DNA of 64,000 bases from Gilliamella sp. wkB7 (GTDB lineage Bacteria > Pseudomonadota > Gammaproteobacteria > Enterobacterales > Orbaceae). The DNA lies in the NCBI RefSeq assembly GCF_001693435.1, contig NZ_CM004509.1:2480001-2544000 (forward strand), written 5' to 3'. Below are positions 37,475 to 47,567 of this stretch, in pieces. The position numbers and the translations under genes were made by a program. Position 1 is the stretch's first letter, and each line of letters begins with the position of its first letter. Below the pieces are notes generated by a model. The model did not search any database and was not told the DNA's origin. It was given only the letters and a program-made list of their open reading frames with translations.

Positions 37475-37711
37475 ATTATTAATTTACATAACTATATGAA
37501 ATTAAAATAGCTTCTTGCATTGATTCTACTTATAAACGTAAACATATTTATAATAAAATTGTTCAAAATAAAATCTATTAACAAAATATTTTCGTATTTT
37601 ATTGAACTGTTGATAAAATCAAATGACTAAAAAGTATACCTAATATTATTAACAGTGTAATACCTTAAATACTATTAATTGATTATAAAAATAATAAAAA
37701 AAGGAATTGGA

Positions 37712-40147
37712 ATGGAACAACAAAATACAGAGTTAGACATTGAACAACTAATTGAGCAACTCAAAAAAATTACTCGGCAAGATGGCGCAGAAAAATATGC
37801 AGAGGCTCAGTATGATTTGGGTAAAATTTATTATGAATATAAAGAAGATTGGCAACAAGCAATAGAACATTTTAAAAAAATCAAAAAGAAAGAAAATTCA
37901 GATATATACGCTAAAGCTCAACTTTATTTAGGTATCATCTACTTCTATAAAAAACATAACGTTAATAAAGCTGAAAAACATTATTTAAAGATTGAAAATA
38001 AAGACGATCCAGATATATATGCTGCAGCACAATTGAATTTAGGTGTTATTTACTACAATGAAAAACATAACATTGAGAAGGCTGAACAATGTTATTTAGA
38101 GGTTAAAAAGGAAGATAATAAAGAGGTATATGCTCGAGCACAATTGAATTTAGGTATTATCTACCAAACAGAAAAACATAACATTGAGAAGGCTGAACAT
38201 TGTTATTTAAATATTGAAAAGCAAGATAATCCAAAGGCATATGCTCAAGCGCAATTGAATTTAGGTATTATCTACCAAGAAGTAAAACATAACATTAAGC
38301 GGGGAGAACAATATTATTTAAATATTGAAAAGGATGATAATTCAGGTGTATATTTTGCAGCACAATTACATTTAGGGTTTATTTACCAATTTGAATATAA
38401 TAATTTTGAGTGGGCAGAAGAATATTATTCAAGAATTGAAGAGCGAGATAATCTAGAATTATATGCTGTAGCACAATTGCATTTAGGTATTATTTACCAA
38501 TATGAATATAATAAATTTAATAAGGCAAAAGTATATTATTCAAATATTAAGAATCAATATAATTCAGCGGCATATGCTGTGGCACAATTTAATTTAGGTC
38601 TTATTTACCAAAATAAACAAGATATTGAGCAGGCTGAACACTATTATTTAAAAATTGAAAAGCAAGATAATCCAGTGGCATATGCTGCGGCACAATTTAA
38701 TTTAGGTGTTATTTATCAAAATAAACAAAATATTGAGGAAGCTGAACGTTTTTATTTAAATGTTGAAAAGCAAGATGATCCAGATAGTTATTTTAAAGCA
38801 CAAAGAAAATTAGGTGATAATAATTTCTTTGAAAAAACAAAAACTAATTTAAAATCACCAGAAGAATATTATCAAAATGTGGCTTATTCTGATAATTCAT
38901 TTAAAAGTTATATTATTGCTCAAATGATGTTATCTGTGATTAGCAATAAAGATTCATCAATATTTAAAGAAAAACAAAGAGATAAATTGGTTGCCAAAAT
39001 TTGTGATATTAGAGAATTAACAATTAACATACAAAAAGAATTACTTGTAAAGTTTAATTTAAATGAATCTGAAAATAATGATGGACAAGTATTTGAGCGA
39101 CAAGTGGCTCATTACACCAAACCAGAAGTGTTATTTAATCTTTTAAAAAATAAACTAAGTGACTTTCGTTTGAATGTGGTTGATTTTATGAATGATCCGA
39201 CAGAAAACCAAGTTTTAACTTATTGGTTAGGTATAAATACTGAAAATAATAATGAAATCAAAACGTTTTTAGCTAGTTTTTCATTTAATCATAATTCATT
39301 AAATCAATTCAGGCTTTATGGTAATGAAAACAATATTGTCGGTTCAAGTGTCAGTGTGGTTTTTAATCAGGAATTTTTTAGTAAAAATATTAAGCGAACT
39401 ATTAACTCCGAGGGTATTAATTCTTTATTCAAATATGAAAATTTAAGTTCGCAACAAAATGATTTAAAAGAAAATTCAAACCCAAAAAATCCTGAAAATG
39501 TTGCTGAAAAAAATATTACATCTTCTGTTGGTTCTTTGCCTTTATTCCGTTGTCTCTACTTTGATCCAAAAAATGGCTACATTAGTATTGCTAAACGTAA
39601 CAAGTACTCCTTTTATTTAGAACATCAAAGTGATTCTCCTGAAAAAATTGATGATAAATGGGAAGATTATTTAAACTTGCTAAAAGAAAAAGAAAAAGAA
39701 AAAGAAAAAGAAAAAGAAAAAATAACTAGAATTAGAGAAAAATTAGAAAAAATCAAAGAAATTATTGATTTTTTTAAAAATCCTAAAGAATCTGAGCAAA
39801 AAGAGATAATCGAAAAAATAACTAATTTGGATCAATTGATTGCTTTAGCATTGATGCCTATCTCATGTTTAGTCAAGCATGCCGCTTTTGAGGATGAAGA
39901 TGAGTGTCGGATGATTTATATTACCAATATTGCAGATGAGTTAATACAAGCACCGACAAATTATGCTTATGCGAGTAGTCTATTTGTTAATTATGGCAAA
40001 ATAGAAGATTATCTTGAAAAGATCTACTTAGGTCCTCAATGTCAACCTCACCATAAATTGTGGATCACAAACCATGTGAGAACTTCTCAATCTAAAACCA
40101 GAAGCAAGCCGATTAAAGTAGTTCAATCGGAAATGCCATTACGTTGA
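37712..40147 (+). CDS. Large TPR/Sel1-like repeat protein with a DUF2971-like C-terminal region
   Basis: About 811 aa, cytoplasmic, with no signal peptide. Residues ~30-390 hold ten tandem repeats of 36-38 residues on the pattern YAxAQLNLGIIYQxxxHNIEKAEHYYLNIEKQDNP, i.e. helix pairs as in TPR/Sel1 proteins. After about residue 460 the C-terminal part has HYTKPEVLF, FMNDPTENQ, ASFSFNHNSLNQFRLYG and, near the end, VKHAAFEDEDECRMIYI. That spacing of HYT, NDP-E, SFS, YG and FEDE-ECR resembles DUF2971 proteins as I remember them. A (KE)n run with coiled-coil character interrupts it. AAGGA before ATG 37712 sets the start, eleven codons inside the longest frame. Function unknown. Confidence 0.8.
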   Translation: MEQQNTELDIEQLIEQLKKITRQDGAEKYAEAQYDLGKIYYEYKEDWQQAIEHFKKIKKKENSDIYAKAQLYLGIIYFYKKHNVNKAEKHYLKIENKDDPDIYAAAQLNLGVIYYNEKHNIEKAEQCYLEVKKEDNKEVYARAQLNLGIIYQTEKHNIEKAEHCYLNIEKQDNPKAYAQAQLNLGIIYQEVKHNIKRGEQYYLNIEKDDNSGVYFAAQLHLGFIYQFEYNNFEWAEEYYSRIEERDNLELYAVAQLHLGIIYQYEYNKFNKAKVYYSNIKNQYNSAAYAVAQFNLGLIYQNKQDIEQAEHYYLKIEKQDNPVAYAAAQFNLGVIYQNKQNIEEAERFYLNVEKQDDPDSYFKAQRKLGDNNFFEKTKTNLKSPEEYYQNVAYSDNSFKSYIIAQMMLSVISNKDSSIFKEKQRDKLVAKICDIRELTINIQKELLVKFNLNESENNDGQVFERQVAHYTKPEVLFNLLKNKLSDFRLNVVDFMNDPTENQVLTYWLGINTENNNEIKTFLASFSFNHNSLNQFRLYGNENNIVGSSVSVVFNQEFFSKNIKRTINSEGINSLFKYENLSSQQNDLKENSNPKNPENVAEKNITSSVGSLPLFRCLYFDPKNGYISIAKRNKYSFYLEHQSDSPEKIDDKWEDYLNLLKEKEKEKEKEKEKITRIREKLEKIKEIIDFFKNPKESEQKEIIEKITNLDQLIALALMPISCLVKHAAFEDEDECRMIYITNIADELIQAPTNYAYASSLFVNYGKIEDYLEKIYLGPQCQPHHKLWITNHVRTSQSKTRSKPIKVVQSEMPLR
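39684..39720 (+). repeat. Hexanucleotide microsatellite (AAAGAA) inside the repeat protein gene
   Basis: About six tandem copies of a six-base unit encode a Lys-Glu alternation. Because the unit is a multiple of three, slippage would change protein length by Lys-Glu pairs without breaking the frame. Confidence 0.75.
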
Positions 40148-40151
40148 TAAT

Positions 40152-40185
40152 AAAAAGCGCGGATTAATCAACGCGCTTTTTTATT
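40152..40185 (+). terminator. Terminator of the repeat-protein gene
   Basis: A 10-bp stem (AAAAAGCGCG / CGCGCTTTTT) with a 10-base loop ending in TTTTTTATTTT, a few bases after the stop. Confidence 0.85.
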
Positions 40186-40227
40186 TTATAAAAATTAAAT
40201 TTTATTCATCGAACATAAAATATTCAC

Positions 40228-40256
40228 TTGACATTGCATCATTGAACTAGTTTAAT
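40228..40256 (+). promoter_or_regulatory. trp promoter
   Basis: -35 TTGACA (40228-40233), 17-bp spacer, -10 TTTAAT (40251-40256). Spacing and context closely mirror the E. coli trp promoter, and the operator overlaps the -10. Confidence 0.88.
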
Positions 40257-40261
40257 AGTAC
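40244..40261 (+). promoter_or_regulatory. TrpR operator
   Basis: GAACTAGTTTAATAGTAC matches the E. coli trp operator core GAACTAGTTAACTAGTAC at 16 of 18 positions and overlaps the -10 region. Tryptophan-loaded TrpR is expected to block initiation here. trpR itself is not in the window. Confidence 0.88.
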
Positions 40262-40287
40262 AAAATTTATTTTATACCGATAACATC

Positions 40288-40365
40288 ATGAAAATACAAT
40301 CTTTACATCTTATTACTCGTTCATTCGCTTACTTCGGTTGGTGGTGTGGTTCATTTTGCGGGTAA
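40288..40365 (+). CDS. trpL: trp operon leader peptide
   Basis: A 25-codon reading frame beginning MKIQSLHLITRSFAYFG and containing two adjacent Trp codons (40339-40344), then CGSFCG and a stop. It lies between the TrpR operator and a strong terminator ahead of trpE. Ribosome stalling at the Trp pair when charged tRNA-Trp is scarce should favour an antiterminator. The ribosome site is weak. Longer than E. coli TrpL (14 aa). Confidence 0.85.
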   Translation: MKIQSLHLITRSFAYFGWWCGSFCG

Positions 40366-40390
40366 TGTGATGATGGATAGTCTTTTTCGC

Positions 40391-40416
40391 AAAACCCGCT
40401 TAATGCGGGTTTTTTA
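40391..40416 (+). terminator. trp attenuator
   Basis: Stem AACCCGC / GCGGGTT with a 5-base loop then TTTTTT, 26 bases after trpL stops. The 5' arm (ACCCGC) can instead pair with GCGGGT at 40358-40363 inside the trpL 3' end, giving the competing antiterminator expected in attenuation. Confidence 0.88.
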
Positions 40417-40473
40417 GTTTTAGGATATTAAAAGAATTCGTCTGAATAAAAATTTAAACATAGAGAGTCAACA

Positions 40474-42036
40474 ATGAATAAGCCAACATTAACTCAAATA
40501 ACCAAAACTATCGGTTATTATCAAGATCCGACTCAGGTGTTTTATCAATTGTGTGATAGCCGACCTGCAACGTTGCTGCTTGAATCGGCTGAAATTGATA
40601 ATAAGCAAGGCATTAAAAGTGTGATGATTGTTGATAGTGCTTTGCGCATTTCAGCGCTGAATACCAAAGTCACTATTGAAGCGTTAACAACCAATGGTGA
40701 AAAACTATTACCTTTGTTGCAACAAGCCGTTGACGATAAAGTGGTTAAAACGTTCGCTAATGCGCAAATATTAACATTAGTTTTTCCTGATATTGATCAT
40801 CTGCAAGATGAGGATTCACGTTTGAAATCTTTGTCGGTATTTGATGCATTAAGAACCTTGTTAACAGTCGTTAATGTACCAGAAAATTCCAGTCCAGATG
40901 CGGTTTTTGTTGGCGGATTATTTTGTTATGATCTGGTCGCGGGATTTGAAAATCTACCAATTTTATCTTCTGAACAGCGTTGCCAAGACTTCTGTTTTTA
41001 TTTAGCTGAAACACTATTAGAAATAAATCATAAAGATCATCTATCCATTTTAAAAGCAACCGCATTTACGTCTGACACTAAAGAAATTGAACGATTAACG
41101 CAAAGATTGGATGAGCTACAAACAACGTTAAGCAAACCGATGAAGCCAATTGATAGCCAATCGCTTGCCAAAATCGATGTAAGTTGCAATAAGAGCGATG
41201 ATGATTTCAATACCATCGTAAAAAAAATGCAAGATGCCATTCAGCAAGGCGAGATTTTTCAAGCAGTACCATCGAGACGTTTTACATTGCCTTGTCCAAA
41301 ACCATTATCAGCTTATCAAGTACTAAAAACCAATAATCCAAGTCCTTATATGTTTTATATGCAAGATAAAGATTTTGTGTTATTTGGTGCTTCACCTGAA
41401 AGTGCACTTAAATATACTAAGGCAACCAATCAAGTTGAAATCTACCCTATTGCTGGCACACGCCCACGAGGTCTGACCAAAAATGGCGATATTGACCATG
41501 ATTTGGATAGTCGTTTAGAACTTGAGATGCGAACTGATAAAAAAGAGTTGGCTGAGCACCTAATGCTGGTTGATTTAGCCCGCAATGATTTAGCTCGTAT
41601 TTGTGAGCCGGGTACACGTTATACTAAAGAGTTGTTGAAAGTCGATCGCTATTCGTTTGTGATGCATTTGGTTTCTCGGGTTGTGGGTCAGCTACGTCAA
41701 GATTTAGATGCATTACATGCTTATAAAGCCACGATGAATATGGGTACATTAACTGGCGCACCAAAAGTACGTGCAATGCAATTAATTGCCGAATCCGAAA
41801 AAGTGAAACGGGGTAGTTATGGCGGAGCGGTAGGTTATTTTACCGCAAATGGTGATCTTGATACCTGTATTGTGATTCGCAGTGCTTATGTTGAAGATGG
41901 CATAGCCACAGTGCAAGCTGGTGGGGGAGTGGTGTTGGATTCGGATCCTCAGTCCGAATCAGACGAGTCACGTAATAAAGCTCGCGCAGTAGTTAGGGCG
42001 ATTATGACAGCACATAATGTAGAAGGTGTATTCTAA
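40474..42036 (+). CDS. trpE: Anthranilate synthase component I
   Basis: Makes anthranilate from chorismate with ammonia supplied by TrpG; first committed step to tryptophan. 520 aa, as in E. coli. The feedback-inhibition motif LLES is at residues 35-38. The chorismate-binding C-terminal half has [38 protein letters not shown] and [16 protein letters not shown], then YGGAVGYF and IRSAYV. The stop overlaps the trpGD start in TAATG, so the subunits are translationally coupled. Controlled by TrpR and attenuation. Confidence 0.97.
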   Translation: MNKPTLTQITKTIGYYQDPTQVFYQLCDSRPATLLLESAEIDNKQGIKSVMIVDSALRISALNTKVTIEALTTNGEKLLPLLQQAVDDKVVKTFANAQILTLVFPDIDHLQDEDSRLKSLSVFDALRTLLTVVNVPENSSPDAVFVGGLFCYDLVAGFENLPILSSEQRCQDFCFYLAETLLEINHKDHLSILKATAFTSDTKEIERLTQRLDELQTTLSKPMKPIDSQSLAKIDVSCNKSDDDFNTIVKKMQDAIQQGEIFQAVPSRRFTLPCPKPLSAYQVLKTNNPSPYMFYMQDKDFVLFGASPESALKYTKATNQVEIYPIAGTRPRGLTKNGDIDHDLDSRLELEMRTDKKELAEHLMLVDLARNDLARICEPGTRYTKELLKVDRYSFVMHLVSRVVGQLRQDLDALHAYKATMNMGTLTGAPKVRAMQLIAESEKVKRGSYGGAVGYFTANGDLDTCIVIRSAYVEDGIATVQAGGGVVLDSDPQSESDESRNKARAVVRAIMTAHNVEGVF

Positions 42037-43670
42037 TGGCTAATATCTTATTTATTGATAATATTGATTCATTTACTTATAACTTGGTTGATCAATTACG
42101 TAATAGCAAACATTGTGTGACTGTCTATCGTAATACGATTCCTGCCGATGTGATTATTGAAAAATTATCACAAATGCAAAATCCTATTTTAATGTTATCT
42201 CCAGGTCCTGGCACACCAAGCGAAGCGGGCTCTATGCCTGAACTGTTAAAACGGTTAAAAGGTAAATTACCAATCATTGGTATTTGCCTTGGGCATCAAG
42301 CTATTGTTGAATCCTATGGCGGCAGTATTGTGCCGGCGGGTGATATTTTACATGGTAAGGCATCGCTTATTGAGCATGATGAGCAAGCGATGTTTGCAGG
42401 GTTGCCTAATCCATTGCCCGTTGCGCGTTATCATTCTTTAAAAGGTGAGAATATTCCCAAAACGCTCACGATTAATGCACTTGGCAACAATATTGTAATG
42501 GCTGTGCGCAATGATGAGGATCGAGTTTGTGGTTTTCAGTTTCATCCGGAATCGATTTTAACCATTCAAGGTGTAAAACTGTTAGAGCAAACCATAGCTT
42601 GGGCACTTAATCCACCACAAAAAATAGCCGAACCTAATCAGCAAAAAGCAATTGTTGATAAACAAGAATACAATATTCAACCAATATTAAATAAGTTGTA
42701 TTTAGGCCAAACAATTACGCAGGAAGAAAGCAAAATACTTTTCAACCTCATCATTCAAGGTAAAATTGAGCCAACGGTATTAGCAACGGCTATCATCAGT
42801 ATGAAAGTGCGTGGCGAAAAACCAGATGAAATTGCGGGAGCAGCGCAGGCTTTACTTGAAAATGCAGATAGTTTTGATATACCTGATTATGATTTTACCG
42901 ATATAGTCGGTACAGGTGGGGATGGTACGAACAGTATTAATATTTCAACCGCCAGTGCCTTTGTAGCCGCTGCATTGGGTTATAAAGTGGCAAAACATGG
43001 TAATCGTGGCGTGTCGAGCAAATCGGGATCTTCTGATGTGTTATCTGCTTTGGGAATTAAATTAAATATGCCAGCCGAAGCATCACGTAAAGCCCTAGAT
43101 GAATTAGGTGTTTGCTTCTTGTTTGCCCAGCAGTATCATTCAGGGTTCCGTCATGCAGCGCCAGTACGACAACAGTTAAAAACACGTACTATTTTTAATG
43201 TATTAGGACCATTGATTAATCCTTCTCGTCCTAAACGTATTTTACTAGGGGTTTATCATCCTGATTTGATCCAACCTATTGCAGAAACATTAAAAATGCT
43301 TAACTATACTCATGCTTATGTGGTACACGGGGCAGGGATGGATGAGGTAGCGATTCATGGTGCTACCCAAGTGGGTGAAGTTAAAAACGGCGAAATTCGT
43401 TATTTTACTTTAACGCCAGAAGATTTTGGTTTACCAACTTATACAGTAAAAGATATTGAGGGCGGTACGCCAGAGATGAATCGTGATATGTTAATTGCGA
43501 TTTTACAAGGTCATGGTAAACCTGCTCATGAAGCAGCAATAGCTGTCAATGTAGCGATGTTGATGAGTTTGTTTGGACAAGCTGATATTAAACAGAATGC
43601 AAAACGCGCGATCGATATGATGCATAGCGGTAAATCTTACGAGTTATTGCAGAAGTTAGCAGCAAGATAA
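42036..43670 (+). CDS. trpGD: Bifunctional glutamine amidotransferase / anthranilate phosphoribosyltransferase
   Basis: Fusion of the class I glutaminase subunit of anthranilate synthase and TrpD, 544 aa, the enteric arrangement (E. coli trpD, 531 aa). The TrpG half has the oxyanion strand [12 protein letters not shown], nucleophile Cys84 (GICLGHQAI) and the His/Glu pair in FQFHPES. The TrpD half starts near residue 205 and has the PRPP-binding [25 protein letters not shown] and [16 protein letters not shown]. It makes N-(5-phosphoribosyl)anthranilate. Confidence 0.96.
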   Translation: MANILFIDNIDSFTYNLVDQLRNSKHCVTVYRNTIPADVIIEKLSQMQNPILMLSPGPGTPSEAGSMPELLKRLKGKLPIIGICLGHQAIVESYGGSIVPAGDILHGKASLIEHDEQAMFAGLPNPLPVARYHSLKGENIPKTLTINALGNNIVMAVRNDEDRVCGFQFHPESILTIQGVKLLEQTIAWALNPPQKIAEPNQQKAIVDKQEYNIQPILNKLYLGQTITQEESKILFNLIIQGKIEPTVLATAIISMKVRGEKPDEIAGAAQALLENADSFDIPDYDFTDIVGTGGDGTNSINISTASAFVAAALGYKVAKHGNRGVSSKSGSSDVLSALGIKLNMPAEASRKALDELGVCFLFAQQYHSGFRHAAPVRQQLKTRTIFNVLGPLINPSRPKRILLGVYHPDLIQPIAETLKMLNYTHAYVVHGAGMDEVAIHGATQVGEVKNGEIRYFTLTPEDFGLPTYTVKDIEGGTPEMNRDMLIAILQGHGKPAHEAAIAVNVAMLMSLFGQADIKQNAKRAIDMMHSGKSYELLQKLAAR

Positions 43671-43685
43671 TAGATGGAGAATAAT

Positions 43686-45068
43686 ATGGTAATTGCAGCA
43701 TTAACCAAAAATGTTGAAATGGCAACAGTATTAAAAAAGATCATTCATGATAAGCAGATTTGGTTATCTCAGCAGCAAGCAGCTAAACCACTTGCAACTT
43801 TTAAATCGAATGTGAAACCCAGTGATCGTGATTTTTATCAAGCTTTAAATCAAGCTAAAACGGCGTTTATTTTGGAGTGCAAAAAGGCTTCGCCGTCTAA
43901 AGGATTAATTCGTGATGATTTTGACCCAGCCGAAATTGCTAAAATTTATAAAAATTATGCATCAGCTATTTCTGTTTTGACCGATGAAAAATATTTTCAA
44001 GGTCATTTTGAATTTTTACCGATTGTACGTAAAGAGGTGACACAACCTGTACTTTGTAAGGATTTTATTATTGATGAATACCAAATTTATTTGGCTCGTT
44101 ATTATCAAGCTGATGCCATTTTATTAATGCTGTCAGTCGTGACAGATGATGAGTATCAACAGTTAAGTGAGGTTGCTCATCGACTTAATATGGGCGTTTT
44201 AACCGAAGCGAGTACTGAAAGCGAAGTAGAACGAGCAATTAAATTAGGAGCTAAAGTTATTGGCATTAATAATCGTAATTTGCGCGATCTTACCGTAGAT
44301 TTAAATCGAGTTAAGAATTTATCGAAAACGATTCCTGACGATCGCATTGTTATTAGCGAGTCAGGAATTTATACTCATAATCAAGTAAAGGATCTGCGTC
44401 AGTATGCCAAAGGCTTTTTAATTGGCAGCGCGTTGATGTCAGAGCCTAATTTAGATTTAGCCATTCGCAAAGTCGTGTTGGGTGAAAATAAAGTCTGTGG
44501 TTTAACTCGTGCCGAAGATGCGGTCAATGTTTACCAAGCAGGAGCAGTATATGGCGGGTTGATTTTTGTTAGCAGTTCACCGCGTTATATTCAACCCAAT
44601 AAAGCCCGCAGTGTGATGTCGGCGGCACCTCTTAATTGGGTGGGCGTTTTTAAAAACCAAAACATTGATGAAGTATGTCAAATTGCTGAGCAGTTATCTC
44701 TTTACGCCGTGCAACTGCATGGTAAAGAAGATGCTGACTACATACAAGCTTTACGCGAAAAGCTACCTTTAACCTGCCAAATTTGGAAAGCACTAAGTAT
44801 TGATGGCACAGTCCCAGAGCATCATAATCCATTAGTTTCACGTTATGTCTTTGACAATGGTGCGGGTGGAACAGGTAAAAGTTTTGATTGGTCATTACTT
44901 GAGAATCATGAGTTAAGTAATGTGATTTTAGCTGGAGGCATCAATCCAGAAAATATTAAGTTAGCTATTGCAACCAGTGTGATTGGGGTTGATCTCAATT
45001 CAGGAGTTGAACAGTCGCCTGGCATCAAAGATAAACAGAAAATCAACGCAGTATTTGAACAAATTTAA
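43686..45068 (+). CDS. trpCF: Indole-3-glycerol-phosphate synthase / phosphoribosylanthranilate isomerase
   Basis: Bifunctional enzyme for two successive steps: PRA to CdRP (isomerase) and CdRP to indole-3-glycerol phosphate (synthase). 460 aa of two fused TIM barrels. The first has FILECKKASPSKGLIRDDFDPAEIA, LCKDFIIDEYQIYLAR, GINNRNLRDLTVD and SESGI. The second has KVCGLTRAEDAVN (its Cys and PRAI start), QLHGKEDADYI and AGGINPEN. The frame has an ATG at 43674, but GGAG at 43676-43679 serves the ATG at 43686. Sits four bases after trpGD. Confidence 0.95.
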   Translation: MVIAALTKNVEMATVLKKIIHDKQIWLSQQQAAKPLATFKSNVKPSDRDFYQALNQAKTAFILECKKASPSKGLIRDDFDPAEIAKIYKNYASAISVLTDEKYFQGHFEFLPIVRKEVTQPVLCKDFIIDEYQIYLARYYQADAILLMLSVVTDDEYQQLSEVAHRLNMGVLTEASTESEVERAIKLGAKVIGINNRNLRDLTVDLNRVKNLSKTIPDDRIVISESGIYTHNQVKDLRQYAKGFLIGSALMSEPNLDLAIRKVVLGENKVCGLTRAEDAVNVYQAGAVYGGLIFVSSSPRYIQPNKARSVMSAAPLNWVGVFKNQNIDEVCQIAEQLSLYAVQLHGKEDADYIQALREKLPLTCQIWKALSIDGTVPEHHNPLVSRYVFDNGAGGTGKSFDWSLLENHELSNVILAGGINPENIKLAIATSVIGVDLNSGVEQSPGIKDKQKINAVFEQI

Positions 45069-45093
45069 TTTTTAATTATAAAAAGGAATGGTT

Positions 45094-46287
45094 ATGTCTA
45101 AATTAAATCCTTATTTTGGTGAGTTTGGTGGGCAATATGTCCCCCAAATATTAATGCCTGTACTAGAACAACTTGAGCAAGCTTTTTTATCAGCGATACA
45201 TGATCCAAATTTCCAAAAAGAATTCAATGATCTATTAATTAATTATGCCGGTCGACCAACTGCGCTGACATTATGTAAAAATTTAACTGCGGGCACTAAA
45301 ACTAAACTTTATTTAAAACGAGAAGATTTAGTGCATGGTGGGGCACACAAGACCAATCAAGTATTAGGTCAAGCTTTACTGGCTAAACGCATGGGTAAAA
45401 CTGAAATTATTGCCGAAACTGGAGCAGGGCAGCATGGTGTTGCTTCAGCTTTAGCTTGTGCGCTATTAGGCTTAAAATGCCGAATCTATATGGGCGCAAA
45501 AGATGTTCAACGTCAAGCACCTAATGTCTTTAGAATGCGACTAATGGGCGCCACAGTGATTCCGGTTGAAACAGGTTCAGCAACGTTGAAAGATGCCTGT
45601 AATGAAGCGCTACGCGATTGGTCTGGTAGCTATGAACACGCTCACTATATGCTTGGTACAGCAGCGGGTCCACATCCTTTCCCAACTATTGTGCGTGAAT
45701 TTCAACAAATGATCAGCCGTGAAGCTAAACAGCAAATTTTAGAGCGTGAAGGCCGTCTGCCTGATGCTGTTATTGCTTGTGTTGGTGGAGGATCTAATGC
45801 GATTGGTATGTTTGCTAACTTTATTGATGATAAATCCGTTAAATTAATTGGTGTTGAGCCCGGCGGGCATGGTATTGAAAGTGGCGAGCATGGCGCTTCA
45901 TTAAAACATGGCAAGTTAGGTATCTATTTTGGAATGAAAACCCCAATGATGCAGACTGACGAAGGACAAATTGAAGAGTCTTATTCAATTTCAGCAGGAC
46001 TTGATTTTCCAGCAGTGGGCCCACAACATGCTTATTTAGATAGCATTGGTCGAGCGCAATACGTTTCGATTACTGACGATGAAGCACTTGATGCGTTTAA
46101 AGAATTATCCCGTCATGAAGGAATTATCCCCGCACTTGAATCATCACATGCATTAGCCTACGCGATGAAAATGATTAAAGAAAACCCAGACAAAGAACAA
46201 CTATTAATTGTTAACTTATCTGGTCGTGGTGATAAAGATATATTTACTGTTTATGATGTTTTAAAAGCAAAAGGAGAAATACAATGA
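45094..46287 (+). CDS. trpB: Tryptophan synthase beta chain
   Basis: PLP enzyme that joins indole to serine in the alpha2-beta2 tryptophan synthase complex. 397 aa. The PLP lysine lies in [28 protein letters not shown], followed by [12 protein letters not shown] (catalytic Glu), the phosphate-binding loop [12 protein letters not shown] and SGRGDKD near the end. An ATG at 45088 overlaps the AAGGA ribosome site; ATG 45094 is correctly spaced and matches other TrpB starts ([17 protein letters not shown]). Its end overlaps trpA by 4 bases. Confidence 0.96.
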   Translation: MSKLNPYFGEFGGQYVPQILMPVLEQLEQAFLSAIHDPNFQKEFNDLLINYAGRPTALTLCKNLTAGTKTKLYLKREDLVHGGAHKTNQVLGQALLAKRMGKTEIIAETGAGQHGVASALACALLGLKCRIYMGAKDVQRQAPNVFRMRLMGATVIPVETGSATLKDACNEALRDWSGSYEHAHYMLGTAAGPHPFPTIVREFQQMISREAKQQILEREGRLPDAVIACVGGGSNAIGMFANFIDDKSVKLIGVEPGGHGIESGEHGASLKHGKLGIYFGMKTPMMQTDEGQIEESYSISAGLDFPAVGPQHAYLDSIGRAQYVSITDDEALDAFKELSRHEGIIPALESSHALAYAMKMIKENPDKEQLLIVNLSGRGDKDIFTVYDVLKAKGEIQ

Positions 46288-47090
46288 GCCGTTATCAAAA
46301 ACTGTTTGCAACTTTAGCAGCGGAAAAACGTGGTGCATTTGTTCCTTTTGTACCGGTTGGCGATCCAACACCTGATCTTTCGCTAGAAATTATCCAAACC
46401 TTGATTGATGCAGGTGCTGACGCCTTAGAATTAGGTATCCCATTTTCAGATCCAATGGCCGATGGTCCAACCATTCAAAATGCTAATATTCGTGCTTTTA
46501 AAGGTGGTATTAGCGTTGAAAAATCGTTTGAAATTTTAAGTAAAATAAGAAAGCAAAATGCTGATATCCCAATAGGTTTGCTTATTTATGCTAATTTGGT
46601 GTTCAAAAATGGTATTGATAACTTCTATGCTAAATGTGCCAAAGCGGGCGTCGATTCAGTATTAATTGCTGATTTACCTGTGGAATATGCACCAGAATTT
46701 ACCGATTCTGCTGAAAAACATGGAATTGACCCAATATTTATTTGTCCGCCTAATGCAGATGATGAAGTGATAAAGAATATTGCTAAACAAGGTAAAGGTT
46801 ATACTTATTTGGTCTCGCGTGCAGGCGTAACAGGTACTGAAAATCGTGCTAATAAACCTTTAACCCATTTACTTGATAAATTGCATGAATATGGTGCTCC
46901 GCCAGCGATTCAAGGATTTGGTATTTCTGAACCGTTTCAAGTCAGTGAAGCCATTAAATCGGGTGCTGCTGGGGCTATCGCGGGTTCGGCTACAGTTAAA
47001 ATTATTGAGCATAATCTGGATAACACAGATAAAATGCTGAGTGAATTAGCGAGCTTTGTTAAAACGATGAAACAGGCGACAAGCAAGTAA
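46284..47090 (+). CDS. trpA: Tryptophan synthase alpha chain
   Basis: Cleaves indole-3-glycerol phosphate and channels indole to TrpB. 268 aa, the E. coli length. The catalytic Glu lies in [25 protein letters not shown], the second acid in [15 protein letters not shown], and the phosphate loop in [11 protein letters not shown] and [11 protein letters not shown]. The start overlaps the trpB stop (ATGA), which couples equal synthesis of the two subunits. Last gene of trpEGDCFBA. Confidence 0.96.
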   Translation: MSRYQKLFATLAAEKRGAFVPFVPVGDPTPDLSLEIIQTLIDAGADALELGIPFSDPMADGPTIQNANIRAFKGGISVEKSFEILSKIRKQNADIPIGLLIYANLVFKNGIDNFYAKCAKAGVDSVLIADLPVEYAPEFTDSAEKHGIDPIFICPPNADDEVIKNIAKQGKGYTYLVSRAGVTGTENRANKPLTHLLDKLHEYGAPPAIQGFGISEPFQVSEAIKSGAAGAIAGSATVKIIEHNLDNTDKMLSELASFVKTMKQATSK

Positions 47091-47109
47091 TCTTATTTAA
47101 AGAACTAAC

Positions 47110-47235
47110 ATTGGTATAATGAACTTGAAATATGGATTTTTATACCAATATTAGGTAATCAATTATGCTTAATTTACCTGAATACACAAGCAAAGTTAAA
47201 GTGTGTTATTTTTAAAAACTTTAAGCATAATTGAT
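47110..47235. repeat. Two long inverted repeats downstream of trpA
   Basis: First, a 10-bp stem ATTGGTATAA (47110-47119) / TTATACCAAT (47140-47149). Second, a perfect 15-bp pair ATCAATTATGCTTAA (47158-47172) / TTAAGCATAATTGAT (47221-47235) separated by 48 bases. Neither has a downstream T-run on the plus strand. They may act as the trp operon's 3' end or as sites for a factor. Confidence 0.6.
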
Positions 47236-47255
47236 AAAACGAGCGTGATTTTAAG

Positions 47256-47283
47256 TTGCATTTTATCCAAAAAGAAGTATAAT
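47256..47283 (+). promoter_or_regulatory. Promoter of the initiator tRNA / nusA operon
   Basis: -35 TTGCAT (47256-47261), 16-bp spacer, consensus -10 TATAAT (47278-47283). The start point would lie about 7 bases before the tRNA. Confidence 0.75.
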
Positions 47284-47297
47284 TCTCAGTCATCTAT

Positions 47298-47374
<77 letters not shown>

Positions 47375-47465
47375 CTTAAATTTTCATTCATAAATCAATC
47401 AACCCTTTTTATTGCATGAAAGTTCAACTCAAGTGGCTTCATTATAATTGGTTTTTTAAATGTAG

Positions 47466-47488
47466 CCTCGCATGTCGAGGTTTTTTTT
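47466..47488 (+). terminator. Terminator 1 between tRNA-fMet and rimP
   Basis: Stem CCTCG / CGAGG with a 5-base loop followed by eight T. Read-through must occur for the nusA operon to be made from the tRNA promoter. Confidence 0.78.
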
Positions 47489-47526
47489 CGTGTTGTGATT
47501 TTAAGCGTAAGTTTAAAAAGAATGTT

Positions 47527-47546
47527 GGGCTTTATGCCCTTTTTTA
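47527..47546 (+). terminator. Terminator 2 just before rimP
   Basis: GGGC / GCCC stem with a TTTAT loop followed by TTTTTTATTTT. Together with terminator 1 it recalls the leader terminators of the E. coli metY-rimP-nusA operon, where expression is feedback controlled by NusA. Confidence 0.6.
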
Positions 47547-47567
47547 TTTTCTGCAGTGGAGGTTTGT

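Noticed and set aside
37790-38800. Regularly spaced DNA repeats that could suggest a CRISPR-like array
   Set aside because: They are ~111-bp in-frame protein repeats in an open gene, without the short repeat/unique spacer structure of CRISPR. No cas genes are present.
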